From an uncultured Bacilli bacterium (GTDB lineage Bacteria; Bacillota_I; Bacilli_A; RF39; UBA660), in NCBI GenBank assembly GCA_947624075.1, contig CANQIM010000012.1, forward strand, positions 1 through 16,917: a stretch of DNA of 16,917 nt, in the 5' to 3' direction. Every line of letters begins with the position of its first letter. Positions within the stretch are counted from its first letter, which is position 1. This document shows positions 1 through 6,653 of the stretch, in pieces. The translations under genes and the position numbers were made by a program. The notes under the pieces are model-generated. The model did not search any database. It was not told the DNA's origin and was given only the letters and a program-made list of their open reading frames with translations.

Positions 1-649
1 TTATACTTTTAAAACTTAAAGTCCCACCACTATATGTATAATCAATTACTCTACTACCACCCATATTTATATATAATGCCTTAGGAGGACTACTTCCAAA
101 ATTTTGCAAATAATCATCTCCTTTTAATATTTCCGTCTTAAATCCATTTGTAGTAGAAAAACCATCATAAGTTATTTTATATACAGGTTCAAAGTCAAAT
201 TTCAAAAGATAACTATTTATACCTGCTATAGACTTAAATGTAATTGTAAATGTTTTTGCTTCACCTAACTTTAAAAAATTATCAGAATTACTTAATTTTG
301 TTCCTAAAGTATAGCCACCTATCACAGCATTATTAGGTAAATTTTCTATTTTTAATATTCCCATAGGAACATCTAAATAATTAGTAACTTCTACTTTATA
401 AGTAACATCTACTGGAGAAGTAGTTGTATAGCCTAACTTTATTTCATTCTTGGAAAAATCAGCATAATTAATCATGGCACCATTTAAATTAGTAGCACTT
501 AAATTAGTAATCCTAACATCACCTACAGGTCGATAATTAAGTTCTCCAGTTATATTTAATTCTCTATTTAACACAGAATAACCTATACTAAAAAGACAAA
601 CTACTACAATTATCAATATTCCAAGTAATCTATTAATATATTTGCTCAA
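1..649 (-). CDS. Partial surface protein with SipW-type N-terminal signal/anchor; 3' end beyond the window
   Basis: This reading frame is open for 216 codons and runs off the left edge without a stop. The TTG start is chosen because GAGGTG (656-661) lies six bases upstream and the protein then begins with a short basic stretch and a hydrophobic segment (about residues 9-25). That segment ends in GYSVLNRELNITG, which resembles the Gly-Tyr-x-x-Leu/Phe-Asn/Ser...Leu-x-Ile-x-Gly ending of SipW-type signal peptides. The rest is Asn/Thr/Ser-rich, beta-like and poor in Cys, as expected of an Ig-like extracellular domain. I do not recognise a family and infer only export or membrane anchoring. It diverges from the tandem-HTH regulator at 753-1184 and shares its control region, so that protein is its likely regulator. 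A SipW-like peptidase 1.5 kb away could process it. Confidence 0.72.
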   Translation of the reverse strand, partial: MSKYINRLLGILIIVVVCLFSIGYSVLNRELNITGELNYRPVGDVRITNLSATNLNGAMINYADFSKNEIKLGYTTTSPVDVTYKVEVTNYLDVPMGILKIENLPNNAVIGGYTLGTKLSNSDNFLKLGEAKTFTITFKSIAGINSYLLKFDFEPVYKITYDGFSTTNGFKTEILKGDDYLQNFGSSPPKALYINMGGSRVIDYTYSGGTLSFKSI

Positions 650-670
650 AATTAACACCTCACTATTATA

Positions 671-699
671 AATATATCACATTTTTGTCGTCTTGAATA
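671..699 (-). promoter_or_regulatory. Candidate extended -10 promoter for the surface protein gene
   Basis: On the minus strand TG-A-TATATT (671-679) forms an extended -10 element. Transcription would start near 664, just upstream of the GAGGTG ribosome site. The hexamer at the -35 position (694-699, TATTCA) matches TTGACA poorly and is overlapped by the first AATAGCAAA repeat, as expected of a promoter that depends on a regulator. A second -10-like TATAAT at 665-670 would start transcription inside the ribosome site, so I prefer the upstream one. Confidence 0.35.
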
Positions 700-724
700 G
701 CAAAATGTCAAAATAAATAGCAAA
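696..724. repeat. Two direct repeats AATAGCAAA 20 bp apart, probable operator
   Basis: AATAGCAAA occurs at 696-704 and again at 716-724, exactly 20 bp apart, which is about two helical turns. TGT follows each copy within two bases. The pair lies between the divergent regulator and surface protein genes. It covers the -35 region of the minus-strand gene and sits just upstream of a weak -10-like AATAAT (730-735) for the plus-strand gene. Direct rather than inverted repeats would suit a protein with two HTH domains on one chain. Binding is inference. Confidence 0.45.
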
Positions 725-752
725 CATGTAATAATTCCCTTAGGTGAAGTTT

Positions 753-1184
753 ATGAATTCTGAAAAAATAAAGCTCTTAAGAGATGAATTGGAATTAACA
801 CAAAGTGACATAGCTAAACTTTTAAATTGCACAAGATCGGCTTATTCCCTATGGGAAATCAATAAAAATACCATTCCATTACATTATCTAAATGCTTTAG
901 CAAACATTCTAAGTGTAAATATTGATTACTTAGTTGATTTATCTAACGAAAAAAAATTATCATTCAAAAAGAATGATATTGATAATAAAGAACTAGGCAA
1001 AAAAATTCGCCAAGCAAGAAAAGCATCTCACCTAACTCAAGAAAAACTTGCCTTAAAATTAAATACAACCCACTCTGTAATAAGTGCCTATGAAACAGGA
1101 AAAAGTCCCGTTTCTACTCTCTTTCTAATAGAAATTGCAAAAATAACTAATAAATCTCTCAATTGGTTTTTAGGAAAAATATAA
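753..1184 (+). CDS. Tandem-HTH XRE-family transcriptional regulator
   Basis: A 143-residue cytoplasmic DNA-binding protein made almost entirely of two Cro/C1-type helix-turn-helix domains. The first covers about residues 5-63 (LTQSDIAKLL, then SAYSLWE) and the second about 80-141 (LTQEKLALKL, then SVISAYETGK). A Lys/Asp/Asn-rich linker joins them. The two halves resemble each other, suggesting internal duplication. A GTG nine bases upstream (744) would add MKF, but the AGGTG at 742-746 is well placed only for the ATG at 753, so I chose that start. There is no ligand or oligomerisation domain beyond the HTHs. It is the only plus-strand gene here. It diverges from the surface protein gene, and its 3' end overlaps that of rsmA by 15 bp. 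Control of the divergent gene and of itself is inferred from position and from the direct repeats between them. Confidence 0.85.
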   Translation: MNSEKIKLLRDELELTQSDIAKLLNCTRSAYSLWEINKNTIPLHYLNALANILSVNIDYLVDLSNEKKLSFKKNDIDNKELGKKIRQARKASHLTQEKLALKLNTTHSVISAYETGKSPVSTLFLIEIAKITNKSLNWFLGKI

Positions 1185-1973
1185 ACTATTAGCTAAATCA
1201 ACAAATATTTCATAATTTAAAGCTTCAGCTCGCACATTTAAATCAAATCCATAACTATTAAGAACTTTTTCCACAATCCCTAAATCATACTTTTTCAAAT
1301 TATTTTTAATAGTTTTTCTTTTGAATTGAAAACTATCTCTGACTACTTTTTCAAAAAAAGCAAAATCTTTTACTTTTAGTTTTTCTTTCTTTTCTGTAAA
1401 AGAAATAACTACACTATCTACATTAGGTTCTGGAACAAATTCTTTTCTTGAAACAGAAAACTCACGCTTTATATCATAAAAATAATTTAACAATACTGTA
1501 ATTGAACCATATTCTTTTTTACCACAACTACTACAAAACCTATCTCCTACTTCCTTTTGGACCATCATAACTATCTTTTTAAAATCTATATCACTATCAA
1601 TTAATTTTAAAACAATAGGAGTTGTTATATAATAAGGAACATTACTTACAAAATAAATATTCTCATAAGCATACTTTGAAACATCTTCTTTAATATCAGC
1701 TTCTAAAAAATCCTTAAATAAAACTTTCACATTCGAAAAATCTTTTAAACGACTATTTAATTCTTCTTCTAATTCTTGATCTATTTCATAAGCTAAAACT
1801 TGCTTACTTTTTTTGGCTAATTCAGAAGTCATTATTGCTCCACCAGGACCAACTTCAATTACCAAATCTGTATCATTAACATTCGCAACATTAACAATTT
1901 TCTCAACAACTCTTTTATCTTTTAAAAAATTCTGTCCTAATCTTTTTTTAAATTTTACATCATACTTTTCCAT
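1170..1973 (-). CDS. rsmA: 16S rRNA dimethyladenosine transferase RsmA (KsgA)
   Basis: It dimethylates two adjacent adenosines near the 3' end of 16S rRNA late in small-subunit assembly, using S-adenosylmethionine. The N-terminal KKRLGQNFLKD (about 9-19), the SAM-binding motif VIEVGPGGA (38-46) and the catalytic NVPYY (111-115) are all present. A C-terminal helical domain containing FQFKRKTIKNNL completes the family fold. The 267-residue length is normal. The frame can be extended upstream to a TTG at 1985, but the family starts close to this point and GGTGAT lies just upstream of the ATG at 1973, so I use it. In B. subtilis this gene follows tatD-yabE-rnmV; here a secretion-type block lies between tatD and rsmA. 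The gene has its own promoter, and its end overlaps the convergent regulator gene. Confidence 0.96.
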   Translation of the reverse strand: MEKYDVKFKKRLGQNFLKDKRVVEKIVNVANVNDTDLVIEVGPGGAIMTSELAKKSKQVLAYEIDQELEEELNSRLKDFSNVKVLFKDFLEADIKEDVSKYAYENIYFVSNVPYYITTPIVLKLIDSDIDFKKIVMMVQKEVGDRFCSSCGKKEYGSITVLLNYFYDIKREFSVSRKEFVPEPNVDSVVISFTEKKEKLKVKDFAFFEKVVRDSFQFKRKTIKNNLKKYDLGIVEKVLNSYGFDLNVRAEALNYEIFVDLANSLYFS

Positions 1974-2002
1974 ACACATCACCAACTAAATTCATCTCTT
2001 CA

Positions 2003-2031
2003 AACATACAAAAATTAAACATCTTTGTCAA
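2003..2031 (-). promoter_or_regulatory. Sigma-A-type promoter of rsmA
   Basis: On the minus strand a perfect -35 TTGACA (2026-2031) is followed after 17 bp by TATGTT (2003-2008, four of six consensus bases). It lies 30 bp upstream of the rsmA start and downstream of the terminator that closes the signal peptidase gene, so rsmA is probably transcribed on its own. I see no other structure in the rest of the 1974-2201 gap. Confidence 0.65.
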
Positions 2032-2169
2032 GAACAGAAAACGTCTAATATCTTCTAATTTCTTCCACAAGCAAAATTAACTCTAAAGAAAAATTTATAA
2101 AACTTCTCACTTCCATCTTCCAAACTTTATAAAATTAATACTTTCTATTAAACGCATTTAAAACGAAAC

Positions 2170-2205
2170 ATAAAAATAAGAAAAAGCTCTAAAGCTTCTT
2201 CTTAT
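2170..2205 (-). terminator. Rho-independent terminator of the signal peptidase gene
   Basis: A 13-bp stem with one mismatch (arms 2193-2205 and 2176-2188) closes a four-base loop. It is followed on the minus strand by TTTTTATG. The upstream arm begins inside the stop codon of the signal peptidase gene. Confidence 0.8.
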
Positions 2206-2837
2206 ACACTATACTTTTTCTTTGGTAAAACAATTAATATTCTAACTAATTCATATAAAAGAATTAAAACAACAGGAACTAAGATACTTATTAAAAATCC
2301 TTTAGGTTTAGTTATAAAATTCTGCACAAAACCAATTTTTGGTATTTTTAAAATTACTTTACCATAGATATCTTCTCTTTTAACAATACCATCATCTTCG
2401 CTATTATTATTATCACCCTTTGTATAATAAACATATTCTCCATTACTACTCTTTTCTTTTCCCACAATACGATGCGTAATAGTATAGCCATTTACATTTA
2501 ATTCTTCATTCGCAAAAGTAATAATATCTCCAACTTGCAAATCATCATTATTAACTCTTTTAATAATAACAGCATCATTTACTTTAATTGTAGGAACCAT
2601 ACTAGGAGAAGCAATTACATAAGCACTTAACAAAGGACTTTTATAATTTCCATTTTTTACATTATACATTAAGTCTCCAAAATAAAATGTCAAAAAAGCA
2701 AAGATAAAAATAAATATCGTCATAATTGCTAGTAGAAATGACTTGGTCAAAAAATGAGCATAATAATACATTTTTTGTAATGCTGTATACTTTGTCTCTT
2801 CTAAGTTTATTCTAACAGACTGAACCAATGCACTCAT
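2202..2837 (-). CDS. sipW: SipW-like (ER-type) signal peptidase I
   Basis: A membrane-bound serine endopeptidase, 211 residues, that removes signal peptides outside the membrane. One hydrophobic segment lies near residues 32-53. The catalytic serine is S79 in SPSMVPT, and box C-like QVGDIITF follows at 101-108. The general base position is His (H122 in THRIVG) instead of the bacterial Lys, and KGDNN (140-144) is the conserved Gly-Asp box. A second membrane segment spans about 181-204, then a short basic tail. The Ser/His pair and the C-terminal membrane helix are hallmarks of the archaeal/ER/SipW type rather than the housekeeping SipS/LepB type. In B. subtilis SipW processes TasA and TapA of the biofilm matrix. 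Here it lies next to two paralogous anchored proteins, though a terminator and its own promoter separate them. The gene symbol is by similarity only. Confidence 0.85.
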   Translation of the reverse strand: MSALVQSVRINLEETKYTALQKMYYYAHFLTKSFLLAIMTIFIFIFAFLTFYFGDLMYNVKNGNYKSPLLSAYVIASPSMVPTIKVNDAVIIKRVNNDDLQVGDIITFANEELNVNGYTITHRIVGKEKSSNGEYVYYTKGDNNNSEDDGIVKREDIYGKVILKIPKIGFVQNFITKPKGFLISILVPVVLILLYELVRILIVLPKKKYSV

Positions 2838-2857
2838 TTTTTCACCTACCTAAATCT

Positions 2858-2886
2858 ATTATAATACCTCCCTTTCTAATTGACTA
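2858..2886 (-). promoter_or_regulatory. Candidate promoter of the signal peptidase gene
   Basis: A consensus TATAAT (2858-2863, minus strand) lies 17 bp downstream of TAGTCA (2881-2886, four of six bases). A start near 2851 gives a short leader containing the ribosome site AGGTAGGTG. The strong terminator at 2967-2995 upstream means the gene needs a promoter in this interval. Confidence 0.5.
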
Positions 2887-2966
2887 TTAAATACCTCTAA
2901 ATTTTCATTTACTTTACATTATGTTTCTTACAATTTTACACTTTAAAAGACACTATCTTTACTTCT

Positions 2967-2995
2967 CAAAAAAACTCTTTCAAATTTGAAAGAGT
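2967..2995 (-). terminator. Strong Rho-independent terminator after the paired anchored proteins
   Basis: A perfect 22-base palindrome (2974-2995, arms of the form ACTCTTTCAAA) is followed on the minus strand by a run of seven T. It closes the gene ending at 3014 and separates that unit from the signal peptidase gene. Confidence 0.85.
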
Positions 2996-3013
2996 CCATT
3001 TTTAATAATTAAT

Positions 3014-3616
3014 CTATTTAGATTTTCCTATTACACTTACTTTAATAGTATAACTAGGTATTGTACCTGGATTAACAATAGCTGTATCAGAAAGCCACAT
3101 TCTTAAACGATAATTTTCCGTCAAATCATTATTAGCACTATCTTTATAAATAACCATTGCTCCTCTAGGTGTTCCTAACTCACTTTTTGCTTTTAATGGC
3201 TCAAAAGCAGCTGGTTCAAAAACAGATTCAAAAGTACCACTATTTTGCTTCTCCAAATAAATTTTTATATCATTATCAGAAATAGTTGGCGTATTACCAT
3301 ACTTTTCAACATAAATTTCATAATCTATTTTATTTGCTTCATATATCTCCGTATTTACAGAAAAATCAAAATATGTATCAGCTCCATTTGATACCATAGC
3401 AACAGCATCAGTCGTTGGAACTGCATTTGTTATACTAAATACATTCAAATCATCTGTATAAGATAAAGTAACCTCCCCGCCTTTTTTATTTTTATTAACT
3501 ACTTCCTCTTTTCGATTAAAAAAGACTACACAACATACAATTAAAATAATTAAAAATAATACACACAAACCAATAATCAAATAAGTAAAATTCTTATTAC
3601 CCTTTTCTTCTTTCAT
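3014..3616 (-). CDS. Membrane-anchored extracytoplasmic protein, paralogue of the upstream gene
   Basis: A 200-residue protein with a charged N-terminus (MKEEKGNKNF), one hydrophobic segment (about 11-33) rich in Leu, Ile and Cys, a Lys/Glu-rich stretch to about 46, then a beta-type domain. The domain aligns with the neighbouring 190-residue protein: GEVTLSY with GDITVRF, YFDFSV with YLEFSV, IKIYL with VKLYL, and YRLRMWLSD with YKLRVWLSD. The pair therefore arose by duplication. Positively charged residues on both sides of the membrane segment leave the topology open; an outside location for the C-terminal domain is the simplest reading. There is no clear Ala-X-Ala cleavage site. A strong ribosome site (AGGAGG) lies in the 11-base gap after the upstream gene, so the two are co-transcribed. 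I do not recognise the family; a TasA/camelysin-like fold is a guess from the SipW-like neighbour. Confidence 0.78.
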   Translation of the reverse strand: MKEEKGNKNFTYLIIGLCVLFLIILIVCCVVFFNRKEEVVNKNKKGGEVTLSYTDDLNVFSITNAVPTTDAVAMVSNGADTYFDFSVNTEIYEANKIDYEIYVEKYGNTPTISDNDIKIYLEKQNSGTFESVFEPAAFEPLKAKSELGTPRGAMVIYKDSANNDLTENYRLRMWLSDTAIVNPGTIPSYTIKVSVIGKSK

Positions 3617-3627
3617 TCTTTTTCCTC

Positions 3628-4200
3628 CTAATAAACTTTAACGCCTACTTCAAATTGAAAATCTTTTTGTTCTGTCTCGATTACACTAGAATCAGAAAGC
3701 CATACTCGTAACTTATATTTCTGTTCCTCCAAGGCACCGATTTCACCTCGATATAAAATCTTTTCAGAAGGACTTTTGCTATCTACTCTCAAAGATTTAT
3801 AAGAAGGTATTAAATTACTTTCAAAACCAGCAACTGCTTTCTCGTTCATATCAGTTAAATACAACTTAACATAATTACTATTTATTTCCGAAGTTAATTC
3901 CTTTTTCTTTAAGATAACTTCAAATTTAGTCTTATAACCTCTTGTTTCCTTAACAGAAAACTCTAAATAACTAGTACTATTTTGATTTGCTTGATACTTC
4001 AATTTTTTACCCATCTCATCACCAATAGGTAATTTATTATTTATATGGGCAACATTGTCATATTCTCCAAATCTAACCGTAATATCACCTTTTTTAAACA
4101 TATCGCTGAATAGAAAAACACCCGCCACTATAGCACTAATCATTACAATAAAAGCACAAATCAAAAAAATAATCATTTGCTTTTTATAAGTCTTACTCAC
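3628..4200 (-). CDS. Membrane-anchored extracytoplasmic protein, first of a paralogous pair
   Basis: A 190-residue protein with a basic start (MSKTYKKQ), one hydrophobic segment (about 9-31), the linker FSDMFKKGD, and a beta-type C-terminal domain. The domain ends YKLRVWLSDSSVIE followed by FQFEVGVKVY. The family is unknown to me, but it is plainly paralogous to the next gene. Translation starts after a strong GGAGGAGG. The gene begins 48 bp after tatD, and a promoter-like sequence with a dyad lies at the end of tatD, so the pair may be made separately from metG-tatD. The conserved WLSD block in both proteins is probably structural or an interaction surface. It could be a SipW-processed matrix subunit or a permanently anchored receptor-like protein; I cannot tell which. 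Confidence 0.78.
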   Translation of the reverse strand: MSKTYKKQMIIFLICAFIVMISAIVAGVFLFSDMFKKGDITVRFGEYDNVAHINNKLPIGDEMGKKLKYQANQNSTSYLEFSVKETRGYKTKFEVILKKKELTSEINSNYVKLYLTDMNEKAVAGFESNLIPSYKSLRVDSKSPSEKILYRGEIGALEEQKYKLRVWLSDSSVIETEQKDFQFEVGVKVY

Positions 4201-4223
4201 AGCTAACCTCCTCCAAACCCCAT

Positions 4224-4237
4224 ATCTAGTTCTAGAT
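4224..4237. promoter_or_regulatory. Perfect dyad ATCTAG-TT-CTAGAT, possible operator
   Basis: A 14-base inverted repeat with six-base arms and a two-base centre. It overlaps the -10 element and probable start site of the candidate promoter for the paired anchored proteins, which is the usual place for a repressor site. It has no T-run, so it is not a terminator. No regulator can be assigned. Confidence 0.3.
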
Positions 4238-4262
4238 TACCATAAATTCTACTGCAAGTCAA
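4234..4262 (-). promoter_or_regulatory. Candidate promoter for the paired anchored protein genes
   Basis: On the minus strand TTGACT (4257-4262) is followed after 17 bp by TAATCT (4234-4239), which is preceded by TGG and so forms an extended -10. The -35 lies inside the last codons of tatD. The -10 match is modest (three of six plus the TG). Confidence 0.38.
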
Positions 4263-5001
4263 ACACATCTTGGGCATTTCTCATTGTCTCTTCCTCAACT
4301 AAATTTATTGAAACACCACATACATCAGCCACTTTTTGAGCAATATATTTCAAATACTTTGAACTATTCTTTTTACTTCTAAAAGGAACAGGTGTCAAAT
4401 AAGGACTATCTGTTTCTAATACAATATTTGAAAGACCTACCTTTGCAACTACTTCACTTAATTTACTATTTTTAAAAGTTACAACTCCACCTATTCCTAA
4501 TTTATAACCCATTTTAATATAAATCAAAGCTGTTTCTAAACTACCACTAAAACAATGAATTACTCCTTTTACTTTATATTTTTTCAAAGTATCAATCGTA
4601 TCTTTTACTGCATCCCTACTATGAATAACAACTGGCAATTTTAACTCTTCTGCTATTTTTAATTGCTTTTCAAATAAAGCTATCTGCTTATCTCGATTAT
4701 CTTTTACATAATGATAATCAAGCCCAATCTCTCCAACTCCAACTACTTTTTCACTTTGTAACAAGCTTCTAAGTTCTTGCAAATCATCATCACTTATAAC
4801 ATCAACTTCTTCAGGATGATAACCTATCGTCAAAAAAACATCTTCATATTTTTTAGCATATTCAAAGACCTCTTTTATTCCCTTTTTATCGCAACCTGAA
4901 ATAATTATCTTAGAAACACCACTTTCTCTATTTTCTCTAATTACCTCATCTATATCATCATAATATTCACTACTTAAATGACAATGCGTATCTATTAACA
5001 T
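4249..5001 (-). CDS. tatD: TatD-family metal-dependent deoxyribonuclease
   Basis: A 250-residue TIM-barrel hydrolase of the YabD/YcfH/TatD group, which act as metal-dependent DNases. Metal ligands are visible: DTHCH at 4-8 (H6, H8), E91 in GEIGLDYH, H127 in IHSRD, H149 in IHCFSGS and D198 in LETDSPYLTP. The length and the NPxF-like C-terminus (RNAQDVFDL) fit the family. A TTG codon immediately precedes the chosen ATG at 5001; the ATG gives better spacing to AAGGAAG. It follows metG by 39 bp, the same pairing as metS-yabD in B. subtilis, and is probably co-transcribed from the T-box promoter. The B. subtilis successors yabE and rnmV are absent. Confidence 0.94.
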   Translation of the reverse strand: MLIDTHCHLSSEYYDDIDEVIRENRESGVSKIIISGCDKKGIKEVFEYAKKYEDVFLTIGYHPEEVDVISDDDLQELRSLLQSEKVVGVGEIGLDYHYVKDNRDKQIALFEKQLKIAEELKLPVVIHSRDAVKDTIDTLKKYKVKGVIHCFSGSLETALIYIKMGYKLGIGGVVTFKNSKLSEVVAKVGLSNIVLETDSPYLTPVPFRSKKNSSKYLKYIAQKVADVCGVSINLVEEETMRNAQDVFDLQ

Positions 5002-5040
5002 CAAAACACTTCCTTCATTAAGAAAAAAAGTAAATTAAAT

Positions 5041-6576
5041 TTACTCTTCTTTTAAAAATTTATCTTTATCAATTCTTTGAAATAATATTTCAGCTTGTCC
5101 TAAATTATATTCATTATCTTCTAGATAATTAAAATCTTTCTTTTCACAATTTAATTGTTGCAAAATCTTAGTACTTGTACTTGGCATAAAAGGCTCCAAG
5201 AAAACAGCACAAACTCGAATAGCTTCTAACAAGTTATATAAAATTGTCTCAAGTCTTCCTAACTTATCTTCTTCTTTAGCTAAAACCCAAGGAGTTGTCT
5301 CATCAATATATTTGTTACTTGCTCTTAAGACATTAAATATTTCAGTAATTGCATCACTTACTTGCAAATTATCCATTTTAGTAAATGTTGCCTCTTGCAA
5401 ATCATTTATATTTTTTATAAATTCAACATCTATATCTTCAACTACTTTTGTATTTTTAATCTTACCCTCAAAATACTTATGTCCCATTGAAATAGTTCTT
5501 TGTACTAAATTACCAAGGACGTTAGCAAGTTCACCATTTATCTTATCAATAACTAATTCATAATTAATATTACCATCTGAAGCAAAAGGTATTTCATGCA
5601 ACAAATAAAATCTAACTGCATCTACTCCAAATTTATCTACTAAATCATCAGCATAAATAATATTTCCTTTTGACTTACTCATCTTATCAGAATTCATCAA
5701 TAGCCAAGGATGTCCAAATACTTGTTTAGGTAACTCTAAATTCATACTCATTAAAAAGCAAGGCCAATATATTGTATGAAATCTAATGATATCTTTCCCA
5801 ATCAAATGCAAATCAGCTGGCCATTTATACTTAAATTCCTCTGTCGACTCATCAAAATCAAATCCTATATTAGTAATATAATTAGTCAAAGCATCAAGCC
5901 AAACATAAACAACATGCTTATCATCAAAATCAACAGGAATTCCCCATTTAAAAGAAGTTCTAGAAACACATAAATCTTGTAACCCTGGTTTAATAAAATT
6001 ATTAATCATTTCATTTTTACGAGCTACTGGTTGAATAAACTCTGGATGAGCTTCTATATAATCTTCTAGTTGCTTTTGATATTTTGATAATCTAAAGAAA
6101 TAAGCTTCTTCTTCTTTTGGCTGAACTTCTCTTCCACAATCAGGACACTTTCCATCAACTAACTGACTTTCCGTCCAAAAAGATTCGCATGGAGTACAAT
6201 AAAGTCCCTTATACTCACTCTTATAAATATCGCCTTTCTCATACATATACTTAAATATATGTTGTACTACTTTTTCATGTTGCTTATCTGTTGTTCTTAC
6301 AAAACGATTATAGCTAGTATCCATAATGTCCCATATACGTTTTATTTCTTTCGCCACATCATCAACATATTCCTGTGGAGTAACATTAGCCTCTTTTGCT
6401 TTCAATTCAATTTTTTCACCATGCTCATCTGTACCAGTTTGAAAATAAACGTCATATCCTTGTAATCTTTTAAATCTAGCTATCGCATCTGCTAAAACAA
6501 TCTCATAAGTATTTCCAATATGTGGCTTACCAGAAGTATAAGCTATAGCTGTTGAAATATAATATTTTTCTTTCAT
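5041..6576 (-). CDS. metG: Methionyl-tRNA synthetase, short form
   Basis: It charges tRNA-Met with methionine in the cytoplasm. The class I signatures are present: HIGN at 19-22 and KMSKS at 297-301. The connective domain has a full zinc knuckle (C126, C129, C143, C146), and a helical anticodon-binding domain follows from about 360. At 511 residues it stops after the anticodon domain and lacks the C-terminal Trbp111-like OB-fold tRNA-binding domain that brings B. subtilis MetS to about 660. Such short forms are common in small-genome and Mollicutes-type bacteria. A strong AGGAGG lies six bases before the ATG. The leader carries a T-box with an AUG specifier, so expression should rise when tRNA-Met is uncharged. 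Confidence 0.97.
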   Translation of the reverse strand: MKEKYYISTAIAYTSGKPHIGNTYEIVLADAIARFKRLQGYDVYFQTGTDEHGEKIELKAKEANVTPQEYVDDVAKEIKRIWDIMDTSYNRFVRTTDKQHEKVVQHIFKYMYEKGDIYKSEYKGLYCTPCESFWTESQLVDGKCPDCGREVQPKEEEAYFFRLSKYQKQLEDYIEAHPEFIQPVARKNEMINNFIKPGLQDLCVSRTSFKWGIPVDFDDKHVVYVWLDALTNYITNIGFDFDESTEEFKYKWPADLHLIGKDIIRFHTIYWPCFLMSMNLELPKQVFGHPWLLMNSDKMSKSKGNIIYADDLVDKFGVDAVRFYLLHEIPFASDGNINYELVIDKINGELANVLGNLVQRTISMGHKYFEGKIKNTKVVEDIDVEFIKNINDLQEATFTKMDNLQVSDAITEIFNVLRASNKYIDETTPWVLAKEEDKLGRLETILYNLLEAIRVCAVFLEPFMPSTSTKILQQLNCEKKDFNYLEDNEYNLGQAEILFQRIDKDKFLKEE

Positions 6577-6587
6577 TGTAACCTCCT

Positions 6588-6653
6588 AAAAAAAGCTATT
6601 ATAAACATAAGGACGAAAAAATCGCGGTACCACCTTACTTTATAATAGCTTTT
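6588..6653 (-). terminator. Leader terminator of the metG T-box
   Basis: Fifteen-base arms AAAAGCTATTATAAA (6639-6653) and its exact complement (6591-6605) are followed by a run of seven T (6588-6594). Unusually, the arms enclose the whole T-box sequence and the short AAGG/CCTT antiterminator helix instead of sharing a strand with it. Confidence 0.75.

Noticed and set aside
706..711. Minus-strand TTGACA as the -35 of the surface gene
   Set aside because: No -10-like sequence occurs 16-18 bp downstream; the nearest is about 29 bp away.
1184..1250. Terminator after the regulator gene
   Set aside because: A weak AGCTAAAT/ATTTAAAGCT pairing exists inside rsmA but is imperfect and has no T-run.
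5312..6465. Plus-strand ORFs of 65-83 codons inside metG
   Set aside because: They are antisense to a well-conserved gene, lack ribosome sites and read as low-complexity complements of its codons.
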